Below are positions 29,437 through 38,001 of a stretch of 38,001 bases of DNA, in pieces; position 1 is the stretch's first letter; each line of letters starts with the position of its first letter. Source of the DNA: a virus. The stretch lies in IMG/VR virus record IMGVR_UViG_3300030098_001118, positions 1-38,001 of that record; one strand, written 5' to 3'. The notes below the pieces were generated by a model. The model was not told where the DNA came from, ran no database searches, and saw nothing but the letters and a program-made list of their open reading frames with translations. A program made the position numbers and the translations under genes.

Positions 29437-30194
29437 TAGAAGTCCGCCGTAAATGTTAGAGTTGCACAGTTAGAGTCAGATGGGTCACCTTCAAACCTGC
29501 TGTATACTTCTGAATATCCTGACCCCCCTGAACCTGTATTAGGTAACCAACCAGTAGACCTGTCAGAAATCCAAATGTATCTAGTAGCAGCTTGAGTTCC
29601 CACATTAGCGTTCAATGTTAAATCTTTAGATTCGTTGTAGTTCCACCCTAAAGCAGCAATCGTAGCATACGATATTGTCGCCATATTCGTGGTGGTTAAC
29701 AAGGAACTAGCATTGCCACTAGCAAACGTTCCACCAGCAGAACTATAGTAACCAACATAGTAAGGGTTCTGATCTCCAGAACCATTACCAAGAGGGTTAG
29801 TACCTGTAGAACCATCACGCTCTAACGTTAATTTGACGTTAGTTAGATTAGGTCGAGTGCCAATAATTGTAGCTATTGTTTGGCCAGATATATCACCAGT
29901 AGATGTGGCATCAGTAAAATTCATTAAACCTATATGCGTACCAAAGTTTTGAAAGTTACCTGCTCGTAGATCATTAGCTCCACGCCAACCTGTGCTACGC
30001 CACGAGTTAGTAGCTGTTGCCCTAAACGAAACAGTCTTAGGGTCTGACTTGTTCCAAACAGTAACCCACGCCCCATCTTTACGAGCCTGAATCTTCGTAG
30101 GATTAACTAACGAGCCATCCTTCTCAGCTTTAATAGTTGTACCATTAGGCACAGCTACCCAAGCACCATCCTTACGAGCTTTAATCTGCGCCAT
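29436..30194 (-). CDS. Tail fibre/appendage protein with KARKDGAWV repeats
   Basis: 252 residues. Three short N-terminal repeats ([34 protein letters not shown]), then a beta-rich Thr/Ser/Asn-rich body of unknown fold (~50-252). The KxxDGxW repeats are typical of phage tail appendages. Coupled to the fibre gene downstream; may attach the fibres or bind a receptor. Confidence 0.7.
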   Translation of the reverse strand: MAQIKARKDGAWVAVPNGTTIKAEKDGSLVNPTKIQARKDGAWVTVWNKSDPKTVSFRATATNSWRSTGWRGANDLRAGNFQNFGTHIGLMNFTDATSTGDISGQTIATIIGTRPNLTNVKLTLERDGSTGTNPLGNGSGDQNPYYVGYYSSAGGTFASGNASSLLTTTNMATISYATIAALGWNYNESKDLTLNANVGTQAATRYIWISDRSTGWLPNTGSGGSGYSEVYSRFEGDPSDSNCATLTFTADF

Positions 30195-30754
30195 CAGCTA
30201 ATATCAATCCAAATATCACCATTGCTAGTAGCAGTGGGTTCTGACGTACACACAAAAATCGTAGGCGTACTATTAACTTGATTACTTGCAACAGTAGCAG
30301 CACCGCTGTGGCTATACGCTATGCGAGTGATTGAGTTAGCACCTGCAACGTTACCATCTAAAGTAAAGTTTCCATCCACATCAACAGCATCTAGATTAGT
30401 CGTACCATCAACATCTAAATCAGTACCAACGTATAACTTCTTAGCGATACTAGCTCCACCTTCACAGCGCAAAGCGCCAGTGTCGCCAGTAGCGTCAGAA
30501 GCATCAGTAGTATCCGTGATATCTACAACACCGCCGATAGTGGCAGTTCCTGAAGCAGTGAACGTTGCTACCCCTGTTGTACCAGTTGCAGTGATGCCAC
30601 CATTAGCAGTTATCAAACCACTAAACGTAGCACCAGTTAAAGCAGCTAAACCTGGTGAGCTGTTCACATAGTTTTCAATAGTTGCAAAGTTTGTATTCAT
30701 TGCAGAAGCAGTAATAACCGTTCCTGCTGTGAAGTCGTTGACTGAAAGAGCCAT
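30194..30754 (-). CDS. Beta-rich minor tail/fibre protein
   Basis: 186 residues, Thr/Ala/Gly-rich. N-terminus FTAGTVITASAMNTNFATIE is a common fibre-attachment start in phages. Then repeated strand units (GTATIGGVVDIT, TDLDVDGTTNLDAVDVDGNF) suggest a trimeric beta-helix. TGATG overlap with the next gene. Part of the host-adhesion set. Confidence 0.72.
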   Translation of the reverse strand: MALSVNDFTAGTVITASAMNTNFATIENYVNSSPGLAALTGATFSGLITANGGITATGTTGVATFTASGTATIGGVVDITDTTDASDATGDTGALRCEGGASIAKKLYVGTDLDVDGTTNLDAVDVDGNFTLDGNVAGANSITRIAYSHSGAATVASNQVNSTPTIFVCTSEPTATSNGDIWIDIS

Positions 30755-32343
30755 TACCGTAATCTCCTTGGTTTGTAAGTAAACATAATTCCGTTAATTT
30801 CCCAACTGCTAGACTCAGTTGGTCCATTAATCTTTAACGCAACAGACTTGGCATTGCCAAGGCTCTGCACACGAACAACATCTGTAATTTTGTTAGCTGA
30901 CTCCGCACCCCAAATACCTTTATTAGAGTCACCGCTTTCATCGTCATAAGCCCACGTTGCAGTACCCCACACAGAAGAAGACTCACGACCAGCCACGTTA
31001 ATATCAACAGTCTTCCTAGAAGAAGCCTTGTCATAGTCGGTATACACCTCGACCTGCATTGTCAGAGTAGACGCAGCATCAATAACTACCTGTGGCCTAC
31101 CCCAACGTTTCTTAACTACTGGGTTCTTACCAGACATCCAAGGAGTCGTAAAATGTGATTCAACACGAGTTGTGGCAGAAGCATCATATGAATCCGTTGG
31201 GTTAGATTGTTCAAACTTTATGACACGACCTACATTGGCAGTTGTCTGACATGCACCTAACAAAGTGGGTTCCCCACCAGGAGGAGCATGAACGTGCATT
31301 GTGGTCGCATCAATATCTGTCAACGTCCACGATTGCATAGTCGGGTCAAAGATCATGACATGCCGTTTAGTTACTTGAGTACCTGCTTTGTAATACTCCA
31401 ACATGTCTAACGAAAGATACAAGCGGTTTTCGTACCAAGCTAACTGAGGTGCAGTAGTAAAGCTTATCCTGCCATTATCTATGGCAGGCCTAAGCTTCTC
31501 AAACACATTGGTGAAATTCTGCCCATCATACAGGTACACGCCTGCACGATCATGCCAGAAGAACACACCATATGGTGTTGATACAGGGGATGACAGCGCT
31601 ATAGAACCTACATCTCTAGATAGCGCAGTTAGCTGGAAAGAATCAGAATCAAACCCATACATAGCATGAACACTGTTGTTCTTGAATATGAGTAAACGAT
31701 CAGCGAGAGGAACTAATGCAGTAATGATGTCACCACGTTCTCCAACGTCTATATCTACATAATCTGTGTTAGTCCACTTCTCAGGCTGATTAGCGTTAGA
31801 CCAACGTAGTCTAGAATTGTAGTAAGTAGAACCCTCATAAGTTTTACCTACCCAAGCAAAGTTATTCCAGAACGTTACATACTGACCTATAGGAAAGTTG
31901 CCAGCAGAACCATCAAGTGTTGTACCTAAATCAGCAGCTGACGAACCATCCCACTTAAACGATACTTTGTCTCCTGACACACCATAGAACACATTGTTCA
32001 TAGTCATGCCGTACATGCGAGACCCATTAGTTCTAGCTGTCTGACCTGTTATAGCTGTAAAGTTTGAACCTGTGCTTCTTGCAACAGCAGTTCCATGATT
32101 AGCTATAATCTGTGATGTGCCACCATCTGTAAAGAATGACGCTAGGCCTTCGACCTCAGCAGCTAGAGCTGAAGCGTTTATAGCTGTAACACCATTGCGT
32201 AGTTTGACACCTCCACGAGGGTCAACGTCAACGTTTAACAAATCGGGTGACTCATTGGGTTGTAAGTTGAACTGGTCAGTTCTGAAGTTTAAGCCACCTG
32301 CAAAGTTGGCAAGAACCTCAGTCTTGTAGCCTTGCTTTGCCAT
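30754..32343 (-). CDS. Tail nozzle/tubular protein
   Basis: 529 residues, beta-rich. Opens with FAGGLNFRTDQFNLQPNESP then LLNVDVDPRGGVKLRNG, the signature start of short-tail nozzle (T7 gp12/P22 gp10-like) beta-propeller proteins. Repeats of FKWDGS and YLYDGQ type propeller blades follow. Positioned directly after the tail adaptor, as in podoviruses. Supports a short tail rather than a long one: no tail tube or sheath gene is present. Confidence 0.78.
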   Translation of the reverse strand: MAKQGYKTEVLANFAGGLNFRTDQFNLQPNESPDLLNVDVDPRGGVKLRNGVTAINASALAAEVEGLASFFTDGGTSQIIANHGTAVARSTGSNFTAITGQTARTNGSRMYGMTMNNVFYGVSGDKVSFKWDGSSAADLGTTLDGSAGNFPIGQYVTFWNNFAWVGKTYEGSTYYNSRLRWSNANQPEKWTNTDYVDIDVGERGDIITALVPLADRLLIFKNNSVHAMYGFDSDSFQLTALSRDVGSIALSSPVSTPYGVFFWHDRAGVYLYDGQNFTNVFEKLRPAIDNGRISFTTAPQLAWYENRLYLSLDMLEYYKAGTQVTKRHVMIFDPTMQSWTLTDIDATTMHVHAPPGGEPTLLGACQTTANVGRVIKFEQSNPTDSYDASATTRVESHFTTPWMSGKNPVVKKRWGRPQVVIDAASTLTMQVEVYTDYDKASSRKTVDINVAGRESSSVWGTATWAYDDESGDSNKGIWGAESANKITDVVRVQSLGNAKSVALKINGPTESSSWEINGIMFTYKPRRLR

Positions 32344-32346
32344 AGG

Positions 32347-33060
32347 CTACTCCCAACTATATCGCAAGCGATTAGGCATTATTGATTGTGAACGCCACCT
32401 ACTAGCGTTTCTTTGATTCAACACTAGGGGTTGTGGCGTAGGCACATCAATGTGTCTTGCTCTTAGATTGTCTAACTCTCTGGCAAATATGCCATAATAC
32501 TGTTGAGCCATTCCAGGGTCTTCTTGCTGTTCATATGCACGAGCAACACCGTAAGTAGCGAAAAGAATGTGGAATGGTTCAGGAAAGTCTGAAGGAGATG
32601 TACCATCTGCTGAACCAGTACCAAACGAACTAGGTTTTTTATATCCACGAACATAAATAGTTTGAGCGCTAGAAGGAGTTGGATATAAACGAATCTTCTC
32701 AGCCCAATTAGAGAAGTAGTACACATCCCCATTAGAGTTAGAGTTCAAAGGGTATACAATGTCGCCGTCATCACGACCCAAGTATGTTAGTACATGGTCA
32801 TCTGTGCGTAACGCTGCTACATCTCGTAAACCATTTGTGTTAGTTGTAAGCACAGCAGAGCTTGACTCCAAGTCATAATCAGATGTGCCATTAACTGTCG
32901 TAAATGTGTCTTCTGCTTCATAGAAAGGCCATCGTTTCTCTGAGTAAACAATTTGATCGTAACCTTCGCCTATGAAGCGATTGAGTATGTCGTCAGATAT
33001 GTCTGACGAATCTATATCAAGCAATCCTCGGATGTATGCCCTCATCTCTTGAATTTGCAT
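32347..33060 (-). CDS. Tail adaptor (gp11-like)
   Basis: 237 residues from the ATG at 33060, preceded by AAAGGGA; a GTG 30 bases upstream is less likely. N-terminal helix bundle (IQEMRAYIRGLLDIDSSDIS, LNRFIGEGYDQIVYSEKRWP), a beta insert and a C-terminal helix with EQQEDPGMAQQYYGIFAREL. This is the outline of T7 gp11/P22 gp4-type adaptors connecting portal and nozzle. Confidence 0.75.
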   Translation of the reverse strand: MQIQEMRAYIRGLLDIDSSDISDDILNRFIGEGYDQIVYSEKRWPFYEAEDTFTTVNGTSDYDLESSSAVLTTNTNGLRDVAALRTDDHVLTYLGRDDGDIVYPLNSNSNGDVYYFSNWAEKIRLYPTPSSAQTIYVRGYKKPSSFGTGSADGTSPSDFPEPFHILFATYGVARAYEQQEDPGMAQQYYGIFARELDNLRARHIDVPTPQPLVLNQRNASRWRSQSIMPNRLRYSWE

Positions 33061-33062
33061 GA

Positions 33063-33326
33063 TTATTCCCTTTCGATATGAAAGTTGCACAAATCACCTC
33101 CCGCAGGGGGTCGCCCTTTACAGGCTTCCCCACTGCGGGTGAGTGCTTTGCATTTGCTAACTGAGGAAGTAGGCTCTGCTTGCATTACGCTGGTATCCAT
33201 AACTTGCCGAACGTTTCTAGAAGGACCAACGCCTTCTGGCCTAGGAGTACTTTCACGAAAGTTCTCTTTTGGCTGACCGTACGGTCTTGAACCAGCTTTA
33301 TGTGCGTAAGCGTAACCTCTACCCAT
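33063..33326 (-). CDS. Small late protein with C-terminal zinc motif
   Basis: 87 residues from the ATG at 33326 (a TTG lies 6 bases upstream). Disordered Arg/Pro-rich first half; C-terminus KCKALTRSGEAC...DLCNFH gives a C-C-C-H zinc site like that of many small actinobacterial and phage proteins. Sits between capsid and tail adaptor genes, where head-completion or decoration proteins are often found (inference). Confidence 0.65.
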   Translation of the reverse strand: MGRGYAYAHKAGSRPYGQPKENFRESTPRPEGVGPSRNVRQVMDTSVMQAEPTSSVSKCKALTRSGEACKGRPPAGGDLCNFHIERE

Positions 33327-33334
33327 CAACAACC

Positions 33335-34297
33335 TTAGTCAGTTAGACCAAAAAGTAGTCCCTGTCGGGAACGGTTGCTTGTGGTTAGCTCGCCGTAACA
33401 AAGAATCTGTGAGAACACAGCGTCTTGGTTAGTTGGGCGTACAAACGGTGTTGGCTTGAACCAAACATCGCTATGAGCAACAAGTTGTAGATACTTCGTG
33501 TTCAAGAAGTACATTTTGCCGTCTAGGTTTGAATCTGAATCAAACGTAACAGGCGCACCTTTGAACAGAAGGTTTTGGAACCCGCTGTCAGCCATGTCAG
33601 TATCTGTGTACCGAATGTTGCCAGTTAATAGAGACTCATACTTTTCGTATTCGTCTTGATCTGTAATGATGATCGTTGGCTGATCGTTACCTACAGAAAC
33701 ATTGTTATACATGGTTGCCATAGCAGCCACAGTTAAAGCACCACCTACGTTAGTAGTAGATGATCTCCACCATGTGTTGTTAGAACCTGATGCGTCAATG
33801 CCACCAATAGCTGCACCGCCACCGCCGTCATTTCCTGTTCCAACAATACCGCCAATTCCCATCCAGTCTTTTTGGCTGTTGCCATTTCCGTCTGCATAGA
33901 ACATGGAGTTCATGTTTTCAATTATTGTTTCTTGGGTTTGGAAAATCTTGCCTTCTAGAAGGTCAATGATTTGTGCCTCACCATTATTTTTTGCTTCTTC
34001 TAAACCGTTGATTGTTACAGTTGCAGCATATTGTTTCCAGTTGTACTCAGCAGCTGAAATGCCTGTTTGAGCAGTCGTAGAAATACTATCTGTTCCGCTG
34101 TATGAACCAGCAGTTGAGTTCGTTCCATAAATTACTGGAACAACGATCTTAGCACCACCGTTTATGCGTCGAATAGTTTGACCATTTGTCAAAGCGTAGA
34201 AAAGAGGCCTAGCTGTGAAAATGTTGTCAACTAACCGAGGTACATAGTTATTTAAGGTAGTGGTAAGAATCTCATCAAAATTAGCGTTACCCGCCAT
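33335..34297 (-). CDS. Major capsid protein (HK97-fold)
   Basis: 320 residues. N-arm with ILTTTLNNYVPRLVDNIF and the E-loop like strand pair (KIVVPVIYG...YNWKQYAATVTINGLE), a Gly-rich insert (~150-175), then a P-domain with TIIITDQDEYEKYE and a C-terminal A-domain ending SRQGLLFGLTD. No delta-domain extension; the scaffold is a separate gene just upstream. Ordered portal-scaffold-capsid as in podoviruses. Confidence 0.85.
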   Translation of the reverse strand: MAGNANFDEILTTTLNNYVPRLVDNIFTARPLFYALTNGQTIRRINGGAKIVVPVIYGTNSTAGSYSGTDSISTTAQTGISAAEYNWKQYAATVTINGLEEAKNNGEAQIIDLLEGKIFQTQETIIENMNSMFYADGNGNSQKDWMGIGGIVGTGNDGGGGAAIGGIDASGSNNTWWRSSTTNVGGALTVAAMATMYNNVSVGNDQPTIIITDQDEYEKYESLLTGNIRYTDTDMADSGFQNLLFKGAPVTFDSDSNLDGKMYFLNTKYLQLVAHSDVWFKPTPFVRPTNQDAVFSQILCYGELTTSNRSRQGLLFGLTD

Positions 34298-34316
34298 ATT
34301 CTTATCTCCTTAGAGG

Positions 34317-35030
34317 TTAATTGTTTAACTGTTGTTTAGCTAAAGCGAAAGCTTCTCGTAATGAAGTAACCTGTGGAGTTGGTTCAGGAGTAGTGCCACT
34401 TTGTGTGGAACCACCAGGAGCGACTACCGCTGCCTCACGTTTCTTGTTAGTTATTTCTTGCTCCTGCGTCAATTTATCAGCAGTAGACTTAACTTCATTG
34501 AAACGCATATGAGTATATGCAGCTTCCAAATTTGGAATGCCATGCTTTAACGCATGGTTTAGTAGTTCTTTCCTATCGAACTCTCCATATTTTTCTTGCA
34601 AAGTATCAACTTCACGCTCTACTTGTTGAACTCTTTGCGCTTGCTCTTGCTTGGCTAATTTGTTCTCTAACTCAACTAATTTCTTTTCAGTAGCATCTAG
34701 CTCATACCCATCCTCATTTGTTTGAGGCTGGTCAAACGTATCTACATTAAAAGAACGAGCTAAAGTTTGCAGTGTCCCCGATGGGTCATTTTCCAACGCT
34801 GACACAATAGCTTCTGCTTGTTGCAAACGCTCACGCTCAACAGCTATCTCTTGCGTTTTGCGGGTATAATCCGCTTGCCTTTGATAACCATTTTGAAGTT
34901 CTTCAAGGGTGACCTGCTGTTCCTCACCATCTATTTTAACGGTGTATCCAGGTTCCTCTGGCACTTCTGTAGAAGTTTCAAGGTTATCCACTGTTTCTGT
35001 GGGTTCTGTAGCTTCTGTTTCTTCAGACAC
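34317..35030 (-). CDS. Scaffolding protein
   Basis: 237 residues from a GTG at 35030 with TAGGAGG 5 bases before it. Acidic N-terminus (EETEATEPTETVDNLE), then YTVKIDGEEQQVTLEELQNG and QADYTRKTQEIAVERERLQQ, a long coiled coil (~55-190) and a Thr/Pro-rich end. This matches phage capsid scaffolds. Headed by a TGGGACA element, so its transcript may start independently. Confidence 0.85.
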   Translation of the reverse strand: MSEETEATEPTETVDNLETSTEVPEEPGYTVKIDGEEQQVTLEELQNGYQRQADYTRKTQEIAVERERLQQAEAIVSALENDPSGTLQTLARSFNVDTFDQPQTNEDGYELDATEKKLVELENKLAKQEQAQRVQQVEREVDTLQEKYGEFDRKELLNHALKHGIPNLEAAYTHMRFNEVKSTADKLTQEQEITNKKREAAVVAPGGSTQSGTTPEPTPQVTSLREAFALAKQQLNN

Positions 35031-35065
35031 AAAGTCCTCCTAGGAGTCTCGATAATAAGTTGTTC

Positions 35066-35090
35066 CTATAAGTTAATCACAGTGTCCCAC
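35066..35090 (-). promoter_or_regulatory. TGGGACA-N12-TATAG element before scaffold
   Basis: Minus strand GTGGGACAC...CTTATAG; 22 of 25 bases are identical to the element at 37546-37570. It starts at the portal stop and lies 35 bases before the scaffold GTG. The two closest copies in the genome. Confidence 0.65.
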
Positions 35091-36973
35091 TAAAGGGAAG
35101 GCAATTCCATACCCATTTGTCCCTGCAACTGAGCTAACAACTCAGGAGGAACCCCACCAGTAGGCGCAAACGCCCCTTGATCTGGTGGAGGAGGCATAGG
35201 AGCGCCCCCCATTGGACCTGCTGGCCCACCAGGAACTGGCGTACCATCAGGAGTAGGAGCGCCAGGCGCAGGCATAGGTTGCTGTTGAATCAAGAATTTC
35301 TCAGGATTCTTAACATTAAATCCAGATTCCAACACATGAACAGCTATAGCCATAGGGTCTATAACAGTACCAATAAGCGGAGCTACAGCATTCAACAAAG
35401 AAACAGCTTGCTGTTTCCTAATTGTTTCATTCATAGGCTGTGTAGAACCAGCTTGCACACTAAAGTCGTATTCTCCTACAATTTCATCTCTAGAATATGG
35501 AATCCACATAGTTTCTCCACCACGCAGATTCAATCGAGCTACCTGCTCACCAGTCATGAACTGTTGCATCAACTGTATAACTCGTTTAGCTACATGAGAT
35601 ATAGCAAGTTCAACAATAGCTAGTTTGTCAGAAGACCTAGCATTCTGTGCATCTGCAACAATAGATGCTTCTGTAGCTGTACGCCGTATTTCAGGCATAG
35701 CGCCACGAGCATACTCAGATATACCAGAAACAGTATTGATATCCTCAGATATTATGTTTGAATAGTTATATATCTCAGGTGACAAAGGCACTTGAGGCAT
35801 AGGCATAACTATCTCAGAAAGCGGTTTATTTTCGTCCACAACTGGTACAAGACGGCCATCTTCATCTGATTCCAACGCCTCACGACCTTCAGGCCCAAAA
35901 GACCTTTCGTGGTACAAGTACTTTCTCGCATATCGTTTCCTATCATTCATTAACTGGCTACGAGTCTTATCTAACTCTAGTTGTAAAGATTCTATAGATT
36001 CTAAATCACCCATTGGGTAGAAATGATCTGGAACTTCATAGTTCCGTAGCATTACAAAAGGTTGACCATAAGCGTATGGCATGGCTATTGGGTCTACAAG
36101 GAACTCGTCACCATCTTCTGCGTACACAGATATGGTGTTGTCCATAATGTTGTAGTATTCCCAAATCACAACACGTTCTTCAACGTATTGTGATTTCTCT
36201 TCCTCGTAACTTTCATCACCATATGTGTTATACATTGATGAAGCAGCAAGACGTTTGCGAGCTGATGCCTTGTAACGTTTATCTTCTTTAGCCATATCCA
36301 ATGGTCTAATAATTCTTTGAGCTATCCACTTAGCGTCTTCCATACAAGTAGCTTGTGGGTCTACATACACATCAAAAGGACTAATTCTTTCTACAAACGG
36401 TTGATCTTCAACAACACGCATTACAGTTTCAGGAATACTAGCAACTATGTCATCATCAGTAGGCAACTCACCAGCCATCATTGGATTCTCAGAAGCATAC
36501 ACAGCGCTTTCAACCATTGCTTGGTCGATCATACCGTCACGTTCTGTATCTGTAACGGTTTGTTCTTGCTCTACAAACTTCCAACCAACCTTTACCCAAC
36601 CATGACCAAATATTAAAAAGTCTTTAACTGCACGCCTGAACGGTGACCTAAAGTCATGGTGTTTCCACAAATAGTTAACTATTGCTTCAACAAATACAGC
36701 TTTTTCTCTGTTCTCAGGATTATTAGCTTGAACAACTACTTTAGGATAGTTAACAGCTACGGAAGGTGCTATAACGTTGATAGTTGAAAAAGCTAGATTA
36801 ACAGCTATTAAATCCTGGTTGTTTAACGTAGTAGAAGGCCAATGTTTACCTCGATACAGGTCATTAAGCCGTCTCCAAGTCTTGTCGTAATTCTCAGAAT
36901 CACGCCATTGTATACACTTGTCTACTTTTTCTTGGTATTCACTAAGAATAGTTTGACGACTTTTCTTTGGCAT
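35090..36973 (-). CDS. Portal protein
   Basis: 627 residues. N-terminal EYQEKVDKCIQWRDSENYDK, wing/stem segments with NLAFSTINVIAPSVAVNYPK and FRSPFRRAVKDFLIFGHGWV, RYARKYLYHERSFGPEG in the middle, and a helical C-terminal part followed by a Pro/Gly/Met-rich disordered tail (~565-627). Podovirus-type dodecameric portal by size and order. TAATG-coupled to the 85-residue gene. Confidence 0.85.
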   Translation of the reverse strand: MPKKSRQTILSEYQEKVDKCIQWRDSENYDKTWRRLNDLYRGKHWPSTTLNNQDLIAVNLAFSTINVIAPSVAVNYPKVVVQANNPENREKAVFVEAIVNYLWKHHDFRSPFRRAVKDFLIFGHGWVKVGWKFVEQEQTVTDTERDGMIDQAMVESAVYASENPMMAGELPTDDDIVASIPETVMRVVEDQPFVERISPFDVYVDPQATCMEDAKWIAQRIIRPLDMAKEDKRYKASARKRLAASSMYNTYGDESYEEEKSQYVEERVVIWEYYNIMDNTISVYAEDGDEFLVDPIAMPYAYGQPFVMLRNYEVPDHFYPMGDLESIESLQLELDKTRSQLMNDRKRYARKYLYHERSFGPEGREALESDEDGRLVPVVDENKPLSEIVMPMPQVPLSPEIYNYSNIISEDINTVSGISEYARGAMPEIRRTATEASIVADAQNARSSDKLAIVELAISHVAKRVIQLMQQFMTGEQVARLNLRGGETMWIPYSRDEIVGEYDFSVQAGSTQPMNETIRKQQAVSLLNAVAPLIGTVIDPMAIAVHVLESGFNVKNPEKFLIQQQPMPAPGAPTPDGTPVPGGPAGPMGGAPMPPPPDQGAFAPTGGVPPELLAQLQGQMGMELPSL

Positions 36974-37230
36974 TAAACCCTCGCTATGTTTCTGCCTTGC
37001 GCTTTAGCTTCCGCCACTACTTTCTGTTCCAACTGACGATTAGTCAAATCTTGTTCGTCAGGAGCTAATGCAACTGATTTCCAGCCACGTTTCATATCAA
37101 AAGTAATGCCGTGTAACTTCAAACGGCGTTGATACAGTTCCTTCAGTTCTTCTTCAGGGACTTCGCCACGCAGATCAGTAACGTATTCTACAAATTCCTC
37201 GTAGCTTGCCCCTCTGGGCAAGACAGCCAT
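36973..37230 (-). CDS. Small late protein, unknown
   Basis: 85 residues, helical and charged: YEEFVEYVTDLRGEVPEEEL, KELYQRRLKLHGITFDMKRG, RQLEQKVVAEAKAQG. Coupled to portal. Could help portal assembly; no family recognised. Confidence 0.65.
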   Translation of the reverse strand: MAVLPRGASYEEFVEYVTDLRGEVPEEELKELYQRRLKLHGITFDMKRGWKSVALAPDEQDLTNRQLEQKVVAEAKAQGRNIARV

Positions 37231-37517
37231 TAACCAGCGTCTGAACCAGAGTAATTTGGTTGATGATGTGCAGGTTCAACCTTGCCTGTCATACCGTGTT
37301 GGTTCTCAGGGGTTTGACGTACTGAAATAGCGCCTTCATCAGATGTCTGATTAGCGTATTCAGGACTTTCAAACCGTTGATCTGGACTGTTAGGTCCACC
37401 TGGTGACCAAATAGGGTTAGCCACAACACTGGAACCACGTTCCATGCGGTTGTTTTGGCCTTTAGCCCCATCTACTGTTTCTGACGCACTTGTGTGCGAT
37501 ACAAATTTTCTTGCCAT
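37230..37517 (-). CDS. Small disordered late protein
   Basis: 95 residues from the ATG at 37517, preceded by GGAAGG at normal spacing; an ATG 15 bases upstream also exists but would sit on the ribosome site. Low-complexity Ser/Asn/Gly/Pro sequence (NPIWSPGGPNSPDQRFESPE). First gene after the terminase nuclease gene and behind a TGGGACA element. Confidence 0.6.
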   Translation of the reverse strand: MARKFVSHTSASETVDGAKGQNNRMERGSSVVANPIWSPGGPNSPDQRFESPEYANQTSDEGAISVRQTPENQHGMTGKVEPAHHQPNYSGSDAG

Positions 37518-37545
37518 TAAAGCACCTTCCATGTATACATATGCT

Positions 37546-37570
37546 CTATAAGATAATTAAAGTGTCCCAC
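37546..37570 (-). promoter_or_regulatory. TGGGACA-N12-TATAG element before the portal block
   Basis: Minus strand GTGGGACAC...CTTATAG, overlapping the last codons of the terminase nuclease gene and 28 bases before the ATG at 37517. Near-identical (22/25) to 35066-35090. Confidence 0.65.
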
Positions 37571-38001
37571 GAACACTATTGCGACCTATCTGAAAGGGAT
37601 TCCCTTTAGGCGTATCATCACCCAAACGAGCAAACCAATCAACAGTCCAATAATCGTCCACTTGCGGAGCATATTCTGGTTCATACGCATATTTCCTCAT
37701 TTGATTAGCCAACGCAAGAGCCATAACACGGTCATCATAAGGAGAACCAGACATACTACCCCGATCATTCCTCGTAAACGTGCGTAACTCCGCTATTGTA
37801 TTCTTGTCATTAATTTGTAACTCATAATTACGCAAAGCAGCGCTCAAATCATCAATCATTAACGGTTTAGACGTTCTAGTTGTCTTCCAACCATACTCTT
37901 GTCCTACCCTATTGCTAACATTATTTAACTGCCTGCGTCTAAACAGATTAGGATACCCCAAATGTCGTAGCTCAGTAATCGTAGTCAAACCATGATTGTT
38001 A
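37557..38001 (-). CDS. terL: Large terminase, nuclease half (3' part)
   Basis: C-terminal part of the 223-residue nuclease protein whose start is at 326. Bases above 37902 are the assembly overlap with the window start. Contains LRHLGYPNLF and GSPYDDRVMALALA, with D165/D166 as the last acidic ligands completing D20 and E75. The three-acid set and TerL-specific flanks show an intact nuclease. Ends at 37557 inside the TGGGACA element that serves the next genes. Confidence 0.9.
   Translation of the reverse strand, partial: NNHGLTTITELRHLGYPNLFRRRQLNNVSNRVGQEYGWKTTRTSKPLMIDDLSAALRNYELQINDKNTIAELRTFTRNDRGSMSGSPYDDRVMALALANQMRKYAYEPEYAPQVDDYWTVDWFARLGDDTPKGNPFQIGRNSVRGTL
37903..38001. repeat. Circular-assembly overlap, copy 2
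   Basis: Exact copy of 1-99. See the first copy for meaning; it should be trimmed to obtain the 37,902-bp circle. Confidence 0.95.

Overview
This window is a complete short-tailed (podovirus-like) phage genome. The first 99 bases (1-99) reappear exactly at 37903-38001, so the sequence is one turn of a circle of 37,902 bp plus an assembly overlap. The terminase gene interrupted by the window edges reads through the join in frame, which supports this. The base composition is AT-leaning. A WhiB-family Fe-S regulator (four Cys, GVWGG) points to an actinobacterial host, and the low GC suggests a marine or freshwater low-GC actinobacterium (inference). No integrase, tRNA, DNA polymerase or phage RNA polymerase was recognised. 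Layout: late genes lie on the minus strand and run leftward from terS (4470) across the window edge to the lysis genes near 18.1 kb. Early and replication genes lie on the plus strand, 5061-18094. The two arms diverge from a regulatory region (4471-6469) that holds a 21-bp perfect hairpin, a GC-rich island, an 18-bp dyad element present six times between 4.9 and 6.8 kb, repeat-rich non-coding DNA and one strong terminator. The arms converge with overlapping ends at 18088-18094. Late arm in transcription order: small terminase subunit, a 34-residue acidic peptide, four small very basic proteins, an 87-residue protein, a large terminase subunit split into separate ATPase and nuclease genes with a PAPS-reductase-like gene between them, two small proteins, portal, scaffold, capsid, a zinc-motif protein, tail adaptor, tail nozzle, three fibre-type proteins (one collagen-like with a self-cleaving S74 chaperone), a zinc-motif peptide, three ejection-type proteins (one of 1746 residues), amidase endolysin, three more small proteins (two very basic), holin and an acidic protein. 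A 2OG-Fe(II) oxygenase sits in the opposite orientation inside this arm, and its ATG overlaps the ATG of terL. Early arm: one isolated 225-residue gene closed by a terminator, then a chain of about 17 tiny genes with overlapping TAATG/ATGA junctions (several zinc-knuckle proteins), a Gp88-like protein, a C5-cytosine DNA methyltransferase preceded by a structured 80-nt element, an HTH protein, WhiB, then a replication/recombination block: Cas4/RecB-like nuclease, Pro-rich protein, DnaB-type ATPase, archaeo-eukaryotic-type primase, RusA resolvase, a possible PD-(D/E)XK endonuclease and a sigma-region-4-like HTH protein. The phage would therefore borrow the host polymerase while bringing its own primase and helicase. 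Recurrent TGGGACA-N12/13-TATAG-type elements lie directly in front of five late genes, with one divergent copy on the plus strand; they are the best candidates for a late transcription signal. The most unusual point is the split terminase with a sulfur/nucleotide-chemistry enzyme gene between its two halves, flanked by an exact 8-bp direct repeat.
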